The notes under the pieces: model-generated
Databases searched by the model: none
Told to the model about the DNA's origin: nothing
What the model saw: only the letters and a program-made list of their open reading frames with translations
Part shown: in pieces, positions 18,434-28,700 of the stretch
How the letters are laid out: every line of letters starts with the position of its first letter
How positions within the stretch are numbered: position 1 is the stretch's first letter
NCBI GenBank assembly: GCA_025449845.1
Contig: JANWIP010000014.1
Location: 1 to 64,000 of the forward strand
Length of the DNA stretch: 64,000 nt
Direction: 5' to 3'
DNA from: Solirubrobacteraceae bacterium
GTDB taxonomy: Bacteria; Actinomycetota; Thermoleophilia; Solirubrobacterales; Solirubrobacteraceae
Made by a program: the position numbers and the translations under genes

Positions 18434-19039
18434 ATGCCGGTAACCGACGACCAGATCAAGGAGAAGTACCTAGAGCGCGCCATCCGCGAGCTGAACTCGT
18501 TCACGCGTGAGCTACAGGCCTGCCCGCACTGCCCGCGCGGCAACCTCATGCCGGTACTTGGCTCCGGGCATCCGCAGGCGGACATCATGCTGCTCAAGTA
18601 CGCGCCTCTGCCGTCAGAGATCGAGGAGGGCGTCGCCTTCTACGGGCGCTCCGGTGGGGCGCTGATGAAGTCGCTCAAGCGTTTGTCGATCGACCCTCTT
18701 GCCGTCTACGGCACCCTCTGCGTCAAGTGCCCTCTCTCCGACGCCGCGCTCGCCGACCCCGGCTGCATCGCCCGTGTCAACGAGGAGATCGCCATCGTTC
18801 AGCCGAAGATCGTCGTCGCCATGGGGCCTGACGCGCTCGCTGCGCTTGCCGACATGGAAATCCCCCTCGCCCGGGGGCTTGAGGATCGTCTTGGCGTCAT
18901 CCAGCAGCTCACGCCTTCGATCGATGCTCTGTACGTGCCCAACATCGATGAGTCGCTCGATGAGCACGACTCCAAGCGCGAGTTCTGGGCTGCCTTCCGT
19001 GCGCTTGGCGAGTGGTACGCGTCGCAGCCGCCTTACTGA
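18434..19039 (+). CDS. Uracil-DNA glycosylase superfamily protein with altered active-site motif
   Basis: A 201-residue protein related to family-4 uracil-DNA glycosylases. It keeps the Fe-S-type cysteines (QACPHCPRGN near residue 30, GTLCVKCPLSD near 96) and the fold-typical FYGRSGGALMKSL and KIVVAMGPDALAAL. The uracil-binding motif usually read as GEAPG is KYAPL, and the C-terminal HPS region is VPNIDESL, so ordinary glycosylase activity is doubtful. The start is ATG 18434; 85 nt separate it from the PHP fusion. It is the last gene of the operon and is followed by an AT-rich double hairpin. Confidence 0.8.
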   Translation: MPVTDDQIKEKYLERAIRELNSFTRELQACPHCPRGNLMPVLGSGHPQADIMLLKYAPLPSEIEEGVAFYGRSGGALMKSLKRLSIDPLAVYGTLCVKCPLSDAALADPGCIARVNEEIAIVQPKIVVAMGPDALAALADMEIPLARGLEDRLGVIQQLTPSIDALYVPNIDESLDEHDSKREFWAAFRALGEWYASQPPY

Positions 19040-19052
19040 TCGACCAGCAAAT

Positions 19053-19136
19053 AACTCTAGATAGGGACTTTATTTTTAGAAAATAAAAGAAAAGGATTTA
19101 ATTTTATTTTTGTAAAAAATAAATCTAACAAGAGTT
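19053..19136. terminator. AT-rich tandem hairpins between convergent genes
   Basis: An island of A and T in GC-rich DNA. Two short-loop inverted repeats lie in tandem: TTTATTTT (19069-19076) with AAAATAAA (19080-19087), and TTTATTTTT (19103-19111) with AAAAATAAA (19115-19123). An outer pair AACTCT/AGAGTT (19053-19058 and 19131-19136) can enclose both. It sits between two convergent stop codons, so a bidirectional terminator is likely, though the stems lack GC pairs. Confidence 0.5.
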
Positions 19137-19146
19137 GGGGACGCGG

Positions 19147-20085
19147 TCAGAGTACGAGGACCAGCTTGCCCAGCTTGCCGCCGGCAGCGAAGCGCTCGTA
19201 AGCCATGGCGGCCTGCGCCAGGGGAAAGGTCTCCGCGACTGGCACCTGCAGCGCGCCCGCCTCAAACAACGGCAGCACCTCATGCTCCAGGGCACGCGCC
19301 GCGAGCGCCTTCTCCTCAAGCGGCCGTGCACGGAGAGTCGAGCCATGGATGCGGGCGCGCTTGCCCATCAGCGCAAGCAGGTTCAGCTCGCCCTTCACGC
19401 CGGCGCTGACCCCGATCACGCAGAGGCGGCCGCCGATCGCCAGCGCGTTCATGTTCTCCCCGAGATTCGGTGCGCCCACCAACTCCAGGATCACGTCAAA
19501 CGGGCCGTGCTCGGCAAAGCCCTCCGGCGGTATGACCTCAGCGCCGAGTGCAGCGACCTGATCGTGTGCCTGCTCACGCCGCACCGTCGCCACTGCATAT
19601 GCGCCACAGGCTCGTGCTAGCTGGATCGCGGCCGTGCCGACACCGCCGGCGCCGCCGTGCACCAGTAGACGCTCACCAGGGCGTAGTCCCGCCTGCGTGA
19701 ACAGCGCGTCGTGCGCCGTGATGAAGACCTCGGGCAGGCCGCCGGCCGCGGGCCAGTCAAGGGCGCTCGGCACCGGCATCAGCTGGCGCTCGTTGACAAC
19801 GGCCAGCTCGGCCTGACCGCCGCCGCCGACGATCGCCATCACCCGGTTGCCCTGCTTGAAGCGCTCCGCTCTCGGGCCGAGCGCCTGCACCTCGCCTGCC
19901 AGCTCCATCCCGGGTATGTCCTGCGGTGAGCCGGGAGGGGCCGGGTAAAGGCCCCTCCGCTGCATCATGTCGCCGCCATTGAGCCCGGCCGCGTGCACGC
20001 GCACCAGCACCTCGCCGTCCCCCGGTATCGGGTCGGGGTGCTCCTCGATCACGATCTCCTGCTCGCGGATGGTGACGGCTCGCAT
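19147..20085 (-). CDS. Zinc-free MDR-family oxidoreductase (NADPH:quinone reductase-like)
   Basis: A 312-residue medium-chain dehydrogenase/reductase. The N-terminal GroES-like domain opens MRAVTIREQEIVIEEH and has VHAAGLNGGDMMQRRG; zinc-ligating Cys/His are absent, as in quinone oxidoreductases. The NADPH-binding motif is VHGGAGGVGTAAIQLAR near residue 145, and the C-terminus GKLGKLVLVL closes the fold. The substrate is unknown (quinones or enones are usual). I set the start at ATG 20085, where the family begins; a TAGTCT box eight bases upstream suggests a nearly leaderless transcript. It appears to be a single-gene unit. Confidence 0.88.
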   Translation of the reverse strand: MRAVTIREQEIVIEEHPDPIPGDGEVLVRVHAAGLNGGDMMQRRGLYPAPPGSPQDIPGMELAGEVQALGPRAERFKQGNRVMAIVGGGGQAELAVVNERQLMPVPSALDWPAAGGLPEVFITAHDALFTQAGLRPGERLLVHGGAGGVGTAAIQLARACGAYAVATVRREQAHDQVAALGAEVIPPEGFAEHGPFDVILELVGAPNLGENMNALAIGGRLCVIGVSAGVKGELNLLALMGKRARIHGSTLRARPLEEKALAARALEHEVLPLFEAGALQVPVAETFPLAQAAMAYERFAAGGKLGKLVLVL

Positions 20086-20145
20086 CGCGGGGGAGACTAG
20101 CGCTCCCGAGAATTGTGTCGCTGTTGCTGCGTATGGTACTCGGCC

Positions 20146-20379
20146 ATGTCTCGATTTCCGTCTTTGAAAGCGAAGAAGCTTCTCCGCTTGCTGCAAGCGG
20201 AGCCTTTGGGGTATCGGGTCGTTCGTCAGAACGGCTAGCACCGCAAGCTGGAAGCTCCTGGCCGTCCTACCGTCGTCTTCGCTTTCCACGACAGCCAGAC
20301 GATCCGTCCGTCAACCGTCAAGGACATCCTGTGCAATCAAGTTGGGCTTGCTGAAAACGATGCCCGAACACTGCTCTAA
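20146..20379 (+). pseudogene. hicA: HicA toxin gene interrupted by an amber codon
   Basis: A reading frame of 77 codons that would encode a HicA mRNA interferase, a small dsRNA-binding-fold toxin. It starts ATG 20146 (SRFPSLKAKKLLRLL), runs to RVVRQNG, meets TAG at 20236-20238, and continues HRKLEAPGRPTVVFAF to a proper TAA at 20377. In functional HicA this place reads G-S-H, with His as the catalytic residue, so the stop replaces the Ser just before it. One base change (TCG to TAG) explains this. The 30-residue remnant cannot be active. The intact antitoxin hicB follows 12 bases later with an AAGGAG site. Confidence 0.85.
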
Positions 20380-20391
20380 GCTAAGGAGGCT

Positions 20392-20589
20392 ATGGTCGTG
20401 CGAATTCTTTACCGGCAGGATGAAGATACGTGGGTGGCAACTTCGCCCGAGGTGCCACGGTGGACCGCGGTAGCCGACACCTTTCCGGAGGCGCAGCGGT
20501 TGGCCGAGGAGGGTGTTCGTTTCGCGTTGGACCGCAATGATCTGACGATCGAGAACTACGTGCCGGCCAATACGTCCGTCGCGGCGTAG
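20392..20589 (+). CDS. hicB: HicB-like antitoxin
   Basis: A 65-residue HicB-family protein with the partial RNase-H-like fold (VVRILYRQDEDTWVATSPEVP, then TFPEAQRLAEEGVRFAL). It lacks a separate C-terminal DNA-binding domain, as in short HicB forms. Its ribosome-binding site AAGGAG lies at about 20382-20387. The partner hicA just upstream has an internal stop, so this antitoxin now has no working cognate toxin here; it may be decaying or may neutralise a related toxin elsewhere. Confidence 0.85.
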   Translation: MVVRILYRQDEDTWVATSPEVPRWTAVADTFPEAQRLAEEGVRFALDRNDLTIENYVPANTSVAA

Positions 20590-20612
20590 GTCCGCAAAAC
20601 AGGAGCGGCCAC

Positions 20613-22022
20613 TCAGCGTTCGAACAGGGCGACGCACTCAACATGGTGCGTCTGAGGGAACATGTCGACGGGGCGAACCTTGCGTAGCGCCCAACCGGCC
20701 TCGACCAGCTGGGCTGCATTGGGCGCCAGCGTGGTGGGGTTGCAGGAGACGTAGACGATGCGCTTGGGGGAGGTGTCGATGACGCGGCGGACCACCTTGG
20801 CGGAGAGACCCGCGCGGGGTGGATCTACGACAACCACGTCCGGCTTGCCGGCTTTCTCCAGCAGCTCGGGCAGAGCTAAGCGAGTGTCTCCGGCGAAGAA
20901 ATGAGCGTTGGTGATCTCGTTGCGTCGCGCACCGGCGATGGCGTTGGCCACCGCCTCTTCGATCAGCTCGATACCCCACAGCTCGCCGGCACGAGGAGCC
21001 AAGGTCAGGCCGATAGTGCCGATGCCGCAGTAGAGATCGAAGACGCGCTCCCAGCCCTCCAGGGCGGCGTATTCGGTGGCTATGCCATAGAGGACCTCGG
21101 TCATCTCGGTATTGGTCTGGAAGAAAGCCTCGTGAGAGATGCGCAGGTCCAGCTCGCCGAGGCGCTCGGGAAGCTCGGCTGCGCCGCTCACCAGCTCTGT
21201 CTCACCGCCCATCGTCGTCTCCGCCAGCTGGCCGCTGCGGGTCCACAGGAAGCCGGAGAGACGCTCGCCAAGAGTCTTGTTGAGGGTCTGCGCCAGCGAA
21301 TACACGTCAATCTCGCCCGGGGTGCTTACCAGACGCAGCTGCACCTGGCCGGTGTGGCGCCCCTCGCGCACCACCAGATTGCGCAGCAGTGCCTCGCCGC
21401 TGGGGACGTCGCCTCGGCCCCACGCGCCTAGACCCTGCTCGCGTGCCCATGCCGCCACCGTGTCGCGGGCGAGATTGCCCAACTCTGAGGTCAGTAGGCA
21501 GTCCTCGATCTCGACGACTCGATTGCCGCCGGCTGAGGCGTGAAAGCCGCAGAGCAGCTGACCGCTATCGACATCGGCGCCGAAGGAGTACTCCAGTTTG
21601 TTGCGATAGCGCCACTGCTGCACTGCTGGAACGATGTCTTCCAGCTCGAAGCCCTCCAGCTTGCCGATGCGGCGCAGGGCGTCGCCGACCTGCTCGTGCT
21701 TGATCTGCAACTGACGCTCGTAGGGAAGCACCTGCCAGGGGACGCCGGGGTGCTTCGCGCGTGGCTCGATGCGTTCAGGGCTTGGCTCCAGGACCTCCAG
21801 CGTGCGGGCGTGTGCGTAGGTGCGTTTGGGCTTGTAGACGATCGCGCGCACTTTGTCGCCCGGCACCGCGCCGGCCACAAACACCACGTAGCCCCCAGGG
21901 CCCCAGCGGGCCACTCCCTCGCCGCCGTGCGCCAGCGAGTCGACCGTCAGCTCAAGCTCCTGGCCGCGCTGGGGGCGCTGGCGTTGGGGCGGGTTGCTCG
22001 TGGCGGGGGCCGAAGTGCTCAC
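20613..22022 (-). CDS. TrmA/RlmD-family 23S rRNA (uracil-C5)-methyltransferase
   Basis: A 469-residue SAM-dependent methyltransferase for C5 of uridine in rRNA (or tRNA). Residues 20-80 are a TRAM RNA-binding domain (LTVDSLAHGGEGVAR, VFVAGAVPGD). The methyltransferase part has VFDLYCGIGTIGL for SAM, VVVDPPRAGL, the nucleophile Cys in YVSCNPTTLA, and the general-base Glu in HHVECVALFER. The iron-sulfur cysteines of RlmD, usually C-G-G-C before the Gln-rich segment, are replaced by PGVPW (AKHPGVPWQVLPYERQ), so no cluster is expected. The start is GTG 22022, overlapping the argF stop (GTGA). Confidence 0.92.
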   Translation of the reverse strand: MSTSAPATSNPPQRQRPQRGQELELTVDSLAHGGEGVARWGPGGYVVFVAGAVPGDKVRAIVYKPKRTYAHARTLEVLEPSPERIEPRAKHPGVPWQVLPYERQLQIKHEQVGDALRRIGKLEGFELEDIVPAVQQWRYRNKLEYSFGADVDSGQLLCGFHASAGGNRVVEIEDCLLTSELGNLARDTVAAWAREQGLGAWGRGDVPSGEALLRNLVVREGRHTGQVQLRLVSTPGEIDVYSLAQTLNKTLGERLSGFLWTRSGQLAETTMGGETELVSGAAELPERLGELDLRISHEAFFQTNTEMTEVLYGIATEYAALEGWERVFDLYCGIGTIGLTLAPRAGELWGIELIEEAVANAIAGARRNEITNAHFFAGDTRLALPELLEKAGKPDVVVVDPPRAGLSAKVVRRVIDTSPKRIVYVSCNPTTLAPNAAQLVEAGWALRKVRPVDMFPQTHHVECVALFER

Positions 22023-22936
22023 GGGCTCAGTGTGGCAGTTCCCACCAAGAGCTCCAACAGCGCCTTCTGTGCGTGGCGTCGGTTCTCCGCCTCATCCCAG
22101 ATGCGCTGGCGCTCGCCATACAACAGCTCTTCGCTGATCTCCTCGCCCGGATGAGCGGGGAGGCAGTGCAGCACGATCGCATCCGGGTCCGCCACCTCCA
22201 GCAGTGCCTCATCGACGCGGTAGGGCGCGAGCAGTTCGCGGCGCTCGGCCGCCGTCTCCTCGTCGCCCATGCTGACCCACACATCGGTGTACAGAACGTG
22301 CGCGCCGGCCGCCGCCTCGCGCGGGTCCTCGTGCAGGGTCAGTCTGCCGGTGGCTTCGGGGGACAGGGGGACGCTGTCGCGCTCAAGCGCATAAGGGGCG
22401 GGCGAGGCCACGGCTACGTCCACGCCCGCCATGGTGCCCAGCACAGCGAGGGAGCGGGCCACGTTGTTGCCATCACCCACGTACGCCAGCTTCAGGCCCG
22501 CCAGCGGGCCGAAGCGCTCGCGCATCGTCATCAGGTCCGCCAGCGGCTGGCAGGGGTGGTGCTCGGCCGTCAGCATGTTGAACACCGGCACCGACGCGTG
22601 GGCCGCCAGCTCTTCCACCAGTGCGTGGGAGCCCGTGCGCAGGCCCATCGCCGCCACGTGGCGTGAGAGCACTAGGGAGGTGTCTTTCGGCGACTCGCCG
22701 CGCGAGAGCTGAAGCTCGTCGGGTCGCAGCACCACCGGCAGGCCGCCCAGTTCGTGCACGCCCACCTCAAAGGAGACGCGCGTGCGCGTCGAAGGGCGCT
22801 GAAAGACCAGCGCTACGCTCTTGCCCGCCAAGGCCCGTGAGGACAGCGGGTCGTCCTTCAGCTGCACCGCCCGCGCCAGCAGCGCCTCAAGCTCTGGGGC
22901 ACTCAGCTCGTTGCCAGTGAGGAAATGGCGCGCCAT
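22019..22936 (-). CDS. argF: Ornithine carbamoyltransferase
   Basis: A 305-residue enzyme that makes citrulline from ornithine and carbamoyl phosphate in arginine synthesis. The carbamoyl phosphate site is FQRPSTRTRVSFEVG near residue 50, GLRTGSHALVEELA lies near 97, and the ornithine/catalytic motif VLHCLPAHPGEE near 260. HPCQPLADLMT is the family's H-P-x-Q segment. The ATG at 22936 was chosen because upstream sequence is not conserved. There is no ribosome-binding site; a TACACT box ten bases upstream suggests a very short leader. It is coupled to the downstream rRNA methyltransferase by a 4-base overlap. No other arg gene is in the window. Confidence 0.95.
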   Translation of the reverse strand: MARHFLTGNELSAPELEALLARAVQLKDDPLSSRALAGKSVALVFQRPSTRTRVSFEVGVHELGGLPVVLRPDELQLSRGESPKDTSLVLSRHVAAMGLRTGSHALVEELAAHASVPVFNMLTAEHHPCQPLADLMTMRERFGPLAGLKLAYVGDGNNVARSLAVLGTMAGVDVAVASPAPYALERDSVPLSPEATGRLTLHEDPREAAAGAHVLYTDVWVSMGDEETAAERRELLAPYRVDEALLEVADPDAIVLHCLPAHPGEEISEELLYGERQRIWDEAENRRHAQKALLELLVGTATLSP

Positions 22937-23036
22937 GGGAGGGGACAGTGTAGGTAGGGTGAAGCGATGCGGTGCGAACGGGCTTGCAGCTGGCCCGCGC
23001 CAATCGGGACTGAAGACTTTTGAAAGGACCAATGGG

Positions 23037-23528
23037 ATGAAGCGAGGGATCTTGGCTCTGGCCGTCAGCGGCACGGTTTTGGCGCTCGCCACGGGATGCG
23101 GTTCGAGCAACAGCAGCTCCACCGAAACCACCACTGTCACTGTCGGCGGGCGGACGAGCACCATCACCAGCTCCAAGACGACCACCTCCGGCAGCAAGAC
23201 GGGCGGTCTGCAGGCCAACACCACGCCCAAGTACGGCACGCCGCCCGCGGGGGCGCCCGTGCAGAGCGGCCCCGTGCAGATCGCCTACCGCAACATCGCG
23301 ATCGATCCCGACGTCCTCAAGGTCAAGGTCGGCTCCACGATCAAGTGGACCAACTACGACCCCGTCGAGCACAACGTCACCAGCAAGGGCGGCCCTTCCA
23401 AGTTCGCTTCGAAGAACTTCGGCGAAGGTGGCACCTTTGAATTCAAGGTCACCAAGGCCGGCCTCATTCACTACGAGTGCACCATTCATCCGACGACGAT
23501 GAACGGCACCATCGAAGTGGTCAACTGA
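23037..23528 (+). CDS. Cupredoxin-domain lipoprotein
   Basis: A 163-residue exported lipoprotein. The signal peptide (MKRGILALAVSGTVLAL) ends in the lipobox LATGC, followed by a Ser/Thr-rich linker. Residues about 75-163 are a plastocyanin-like domain. Type-1 copper ligands are visible: His in VEHNVTS, then Cys, His and Met in YECTIHPTTMNG. It probably carries electrons at the outer face of the membrane, with an unknown partner. The start is ATG 23037 after GAAAGGA. It is divergent from argF. Confidence 0.9.
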   Translation: MKRGILALAVSGTVLALATGCGSSNSSSTETTTVTVGGRTSTITSSKTTTSGSKTGGLQANTTPKYGTPPAGAPVQSGPVQIAYRNIAIDPDVLKVKVGSTIKWTNYDPVEHNVTSKGGPSKFASKNFGEGGTFEFKVTKAGLIHYECTIHPTTMNGTIEVVN

Positions 23529-23535
23529 GCAGCTC

Positions 23536-23552
23536 CCGGCCCTTGCGGCCGG
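23536..23552. terminator. Hairpin between convergent cupredoxin and thiG
   Basis: Perfect inverted repeat CCGGCC-CTTGC-GGCCGG, seven bases past the cupredoxin stop and six before the thiG stop. A GC stem with no T run; it may end transcription from both sides. Confidence 0.45.
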
Positions 23553-23558
23553 ACTGAC

Positions 23559-24576
<1,018 letters not shown>

Positions 24577-24580
<4 letters not shown>

Positions 24581-25671
24581 GAGAGGACCATCGTCCCAGT
24601 CAGCGTGCTCGTCACCAGCTCTGCTGTCAGCGGCGCCAGCAGGATGCCGTTGCGGTGATGACCCGTTGCCCATACGAGACCCTCCAGCCCGCCCGGGCCG
24701 ATCACGGGGGTGTTGTCTGGTGTGCTCGGCCGCAGACCCACGCTCAGCTCTTCGATCCGCAGCTCCTCGATCCCCGGCACTAGCTCATGAGCGTCGCGCA
24801 GCAGCTCATATACGCCGCCTGCCGTGGGGTGCATATCGTGGCCGCGCTCCTCCACCGTGGCGCCGAGCACATACCGTCCATCGCCGCGCGGCACCAGATA
24901 GCCACCGTGAAAGCGGACCACCTTGGTCAGCAGGCCCGGGCCCGTCGGGTCGCCCAGGCGCAGGATCTGGCCCTTCACCGGGCGCACCGGGATCGACGCC
25001 TCGGCAGGCAGACCCAGCTCTGAGGTCCACGCGCCCGCGGCCAGCACCACCTGGCCGGCATCGATGCGCTCGCCGCTCTCCAGCACGACTCCTGTGATGC
25101 GCTCGCCGTCCTGCTCGACGCTGGCGACGGGCGTATGCTCGCGCACCGCCACACCCTCCAGCTCACATGCTTGGCGCAATGCCTCCAGCACGAGCCGCGG
25201 GTCGACGCTGTGGTCCTCGGGGGCGTGTAACGCCAGGCGGATCGTCGGGGTCAACGCCGGCTCCAGCTCGCGTGCGGCGCTCGGCAGCAGGCGCTCCGCG
25301 CGCAACCCCAACGATTCCCGGAAGACCAGCTGGCGCTCCAGCTCGCGCGCCTCGTCCTCGTCGCGGGCCACCACCAGCGTGCCGGTGCGGCGCAGGCCGA
25401 CAGCGAGGCCGGTGCGGGCCTCTAGCTCGGCCCCGAACTGCGGCCACATCCCCGCCGAGCGCAGGCCAAGGTCGAGCACACGCCGGCCGGCCTCGCCGAA
25501 CTCCACCTCGGCGACCGGCGCCAGCATCCCGGCGGCGACGTGCGACGTGCCCTCGCCTGTGCGCTCGCGCTCCAGCAGCGTCACCGACAGGCCCGCCTGG
25601 CGCGCGCGACAGGCGCACGCCAGACCGATGATCCCGCCGCCCACGATGGCCACATCGACACTGTCGGACAT
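24577..25671 (-). CDS. thiO: Glycine oxidase ThiO
   Basis: A 364-residue FAD-dependent oxidase that turns glycine into dehydroglycine for thiazole synthesis. The FAD motif is VAIVGGGIIGLACACRAR at the N-terminus. THVAAGMLAPVAEVEF, VVLAAGAWTSELG and PVKGQILRLG are typical of ThiO, and the C-terminal GLVWATGHHRNGILLAP binds FAD and substrate. The ATG at 25671 is preceded by TAGCAT with a 7-base gap and no ribosome-binding site. The stop of B2 is only 37 bases upstream, so read-through from cassette 2 could also express this operon. Confidence 0.94.
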
Positions 25672-25708
25672 GGCCGTGATGCTAGCCCCATCGGGCGGCG
25701 GGCTTGGG

Positions 25709-28700
25709 CTACTTCTTCCTGCCGTGCGCCCTTTGGGTGTGCTTGGCCTTGGCCTTGTGCTTGTGCTTCGCCTTCTTCGCCTTCGCTTTCGGACAGCCGG
25801 TCACCGCGATCTTCGTGCTCTGCGTGATCTGCGCCCCGTTCTGCCCGGTCAGCGTCGTGGGCATCGTGAGGCTCGTGCCACAGAGGTTCCCGTGCGCCTT
25901 CGCGGACAGGTTGGATGTGAGGGCAGAATGCGGACCCTCCGGCAGCGACAGCGCGAAGCTCGAGATCGGCGCATCGGGAACACTCGCGAAGGTGCTGCTC
26001 GTGATGCCCTTCTTGATGTCGATGCTGCCGAGCAGGTCGAGCGTGACGCCTTCGCCCTGGAGGATCAGGACGATGTCGGGGAACGCCGCGCCGCCGTGCG
26101 AGACCAGGTAGGCGGGGCCGCTCAGCGGACTCGCCAGCACCGGAGTGCTCGCGGTGGCGATCCCGATGTTCGACCCCACGGGGCACGAAGCCGGGTTGGC
26201 GGCGAACGTCGCTTCCGGGCACGCCTGCTGGATCGTCGAGAGCCGCGAGGGCAGCGTCTTTGGCAGCATCACCTTCACGCTCCTGATGTTCGCCTGCGTC
26301 CCCAGCGACCCAGCGGGGTAGGAGACCTTCGCCACGAGAGACGCGCCGTTCTTCTTGGAGGTCTTGGCCGACGTGGAGACCGTGAACTTGGGGGTGAACT
26401 TCAGCGCCGCGCAGTTGCTGACCTGGAAGTGGTTTGCGAGGCTTGCGACCTGGCCTGTGACGGAGATCGCTTCCCCCTTGACTTCCTTGCCTTCACAGGA
26501 CGTCGGGTTGAACGTGAAGCCGGGCCGGCCCACGTTGAGCGCGATCGAGCGGACGTCGAGCGGGATACCCGCGAGGATCGCCGGTATCGGATCCGAGACG
26601 GCTGTGATCTGCGCCGTCGTCGGGTCGACCCGCAACGCGTTCCTCACCACGACCGTGCCAAGGTCGAAGGGACCGGCGACGGCGGGGACGATCACCGCGA
26701 GGCTGAACGGGGCGCCCTTGTAGGGGCCCGCCAGGTAGACGTGGCCGGTGGCGTAGTACGGGGTGGGTCCCGCTCCGGCGCCGACGGTGACGGTCCCCAC
26801 TTCGCTCGAGGCGGGGCAGCTCGGCGACGCCACCTCCGTGGCGCCCTGGCCGAGGCCCGAGCGCGACGCGGCCAGCGCGAGCTGTGCCTCGGAGCACTGC
26901 GAGATCCCCGCCAGTTTGCCGATCAGGCCCGGGGGCAGCGTGAGGTGCAGACCCGCCAGTTCCTGTGAGCCGTCTTCGCGTGCAACCTTGAGGACGAAGG
27001 GGCTGTAGGCGCCGGCGGTCGGGGAGACCGTGCCGGCGGAGAAGGCGGGATTGTGGGGCTCCTGGGCGGCGCTTGGGGCGCAGCCCTGGCTGATCCCGAA
27101 GGTGGAGGACGGCGTCGCGGCGGGACCCGACTCGGGCGCCGACCACGGCGTGAGCGTCGAGGCGACTTCGTAGGCGCCGCAAACCGCGGGGGTGCGCAGC
27201 GCTGCCTTCGCGCCGCCAAAGAAGTGCGTGCGCAGCTCGGAGAACGGGAACTGCGGGCTGTTGTCGACGATCGCCGTCAGCTGGCCGGTGCCCGGGTCGA
27301 CCTTGACTTCGGCGGGCAGCTTGATGACGACCCCGGTGGCCGGGTCATCGATGACGATGTAGAGCGCCAGCAGCGAGCCGAAGGGGTTTTCCGACTGCCT
27401 TGCGAGGTAGATCGATCCCCCCAGGATGCCGGGCAGAGCGGGCGTTTCGACTTCGACCGTGCCCACCTTCGACGCGTCGGGGCAGTTGGGCGCGGTGCCA
27501 TCGGGAACGCCCGCGGCCGACATGCCAAGCTCGCCGAGCGAGCAGCCCTGCAGGCCGTTGGCCGAGGAGGGGTTGACCGTCATTCCCGCGGGCAGGGTGA
27601 CCACGACCTTCTTCAAAGGCGGGGTGGCAAGCGCCTTCACGCCTTCTTCCTGGGGGACCTTGATCGCGACGTCGAGGCCGCTGGGAGTGTCGCCGCGGTT
27701 GGTTTCCGCCACCGCAGCGATCGTCGGCTGGAAGTGCAGTTCGTCGCAGCCGTGCAGCGGCGGCAGCGTCGTTTCACCCAGCTTCCAGTTCGGGTCGGAG
27801 AGATCGGGTGAGCCATCAGCGGTGAACCCAGCAGGCGCCTGCCACAGATCCGCCAACACCCTGAACGTCTGACCCGACGCCGAACAATTCGCGCCATTGG
27901 CCAGGAACGCACCTCCGGAGCCGGTGACCCCGTCGCGCGCGCCGGGATTACCGAAAAAGGTCACCATCACTCCAAGCAGCGCTTGGATGCGCTGGATACC
28001 AGGCGATGAGAGACGGATGATGTACGCTCCGTTGCTGGGCACGACATCGGCGTAGATGACGATGTTGTTGCCGCCGATGGTGAAGCCGAACTCGGCCGCG
28101 TGCCCCCGCTCGGGCACGATGTTGTAAAGCGGCCGGTCCAGTTCCGGGCCGCCCAATTCCAGGAGGGGCAGGCTGATCCGCGATGGGCCATACGGACTTA
28201 TCGTCCCGATCTGGCTGGCAGCCGGACAGGCGTTTTGCCGGAATGTGCTGTCACCGAGCTGCTGGAGCGTGCACTTCGGGGTCACATTTGGATTCCCGAC
28301 GATGCCCGGCGGCAGGTCGACGATCGTGTCCTTGACCTGCCGTTCTTTTTCATGAAAAGTAGTGAACGACGGGTTCATGTCATCGAATGTGTTCATGTAG
28401 AAACTGGTCGTCGCCTCGTAAGGGTGATCGCCTGCCTGGTTGTCCTGACTGCCATCGAGGGCGCCGAAACGTATCGAGGTGCTCGCGATCCCGAACGGGA
28501 GGTCGGCCGGGGCCGCCACGTTCTGGGTGTCGACCGAATCCGCGGCGGCGCCACCGCCGGCGATCGAGGCGTGATTGGTGAGCGCCCCGAGCGCGGAGGG
28601 AGCAACCGACACGTGGACCCTCATCACCAGCTCTTCCTCGGGAGCGACCGGGTTACTCGCCGAAACACCTTCCGGGAACCCACAGCTCGCTTCCGATTCC

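Noticed and set aside
24923-26968. 681-codon plus-strand frame opposite thiO and B2
   Set aside because: Shadow of thiO and B2; Arg/Ser-rich with no start signal.
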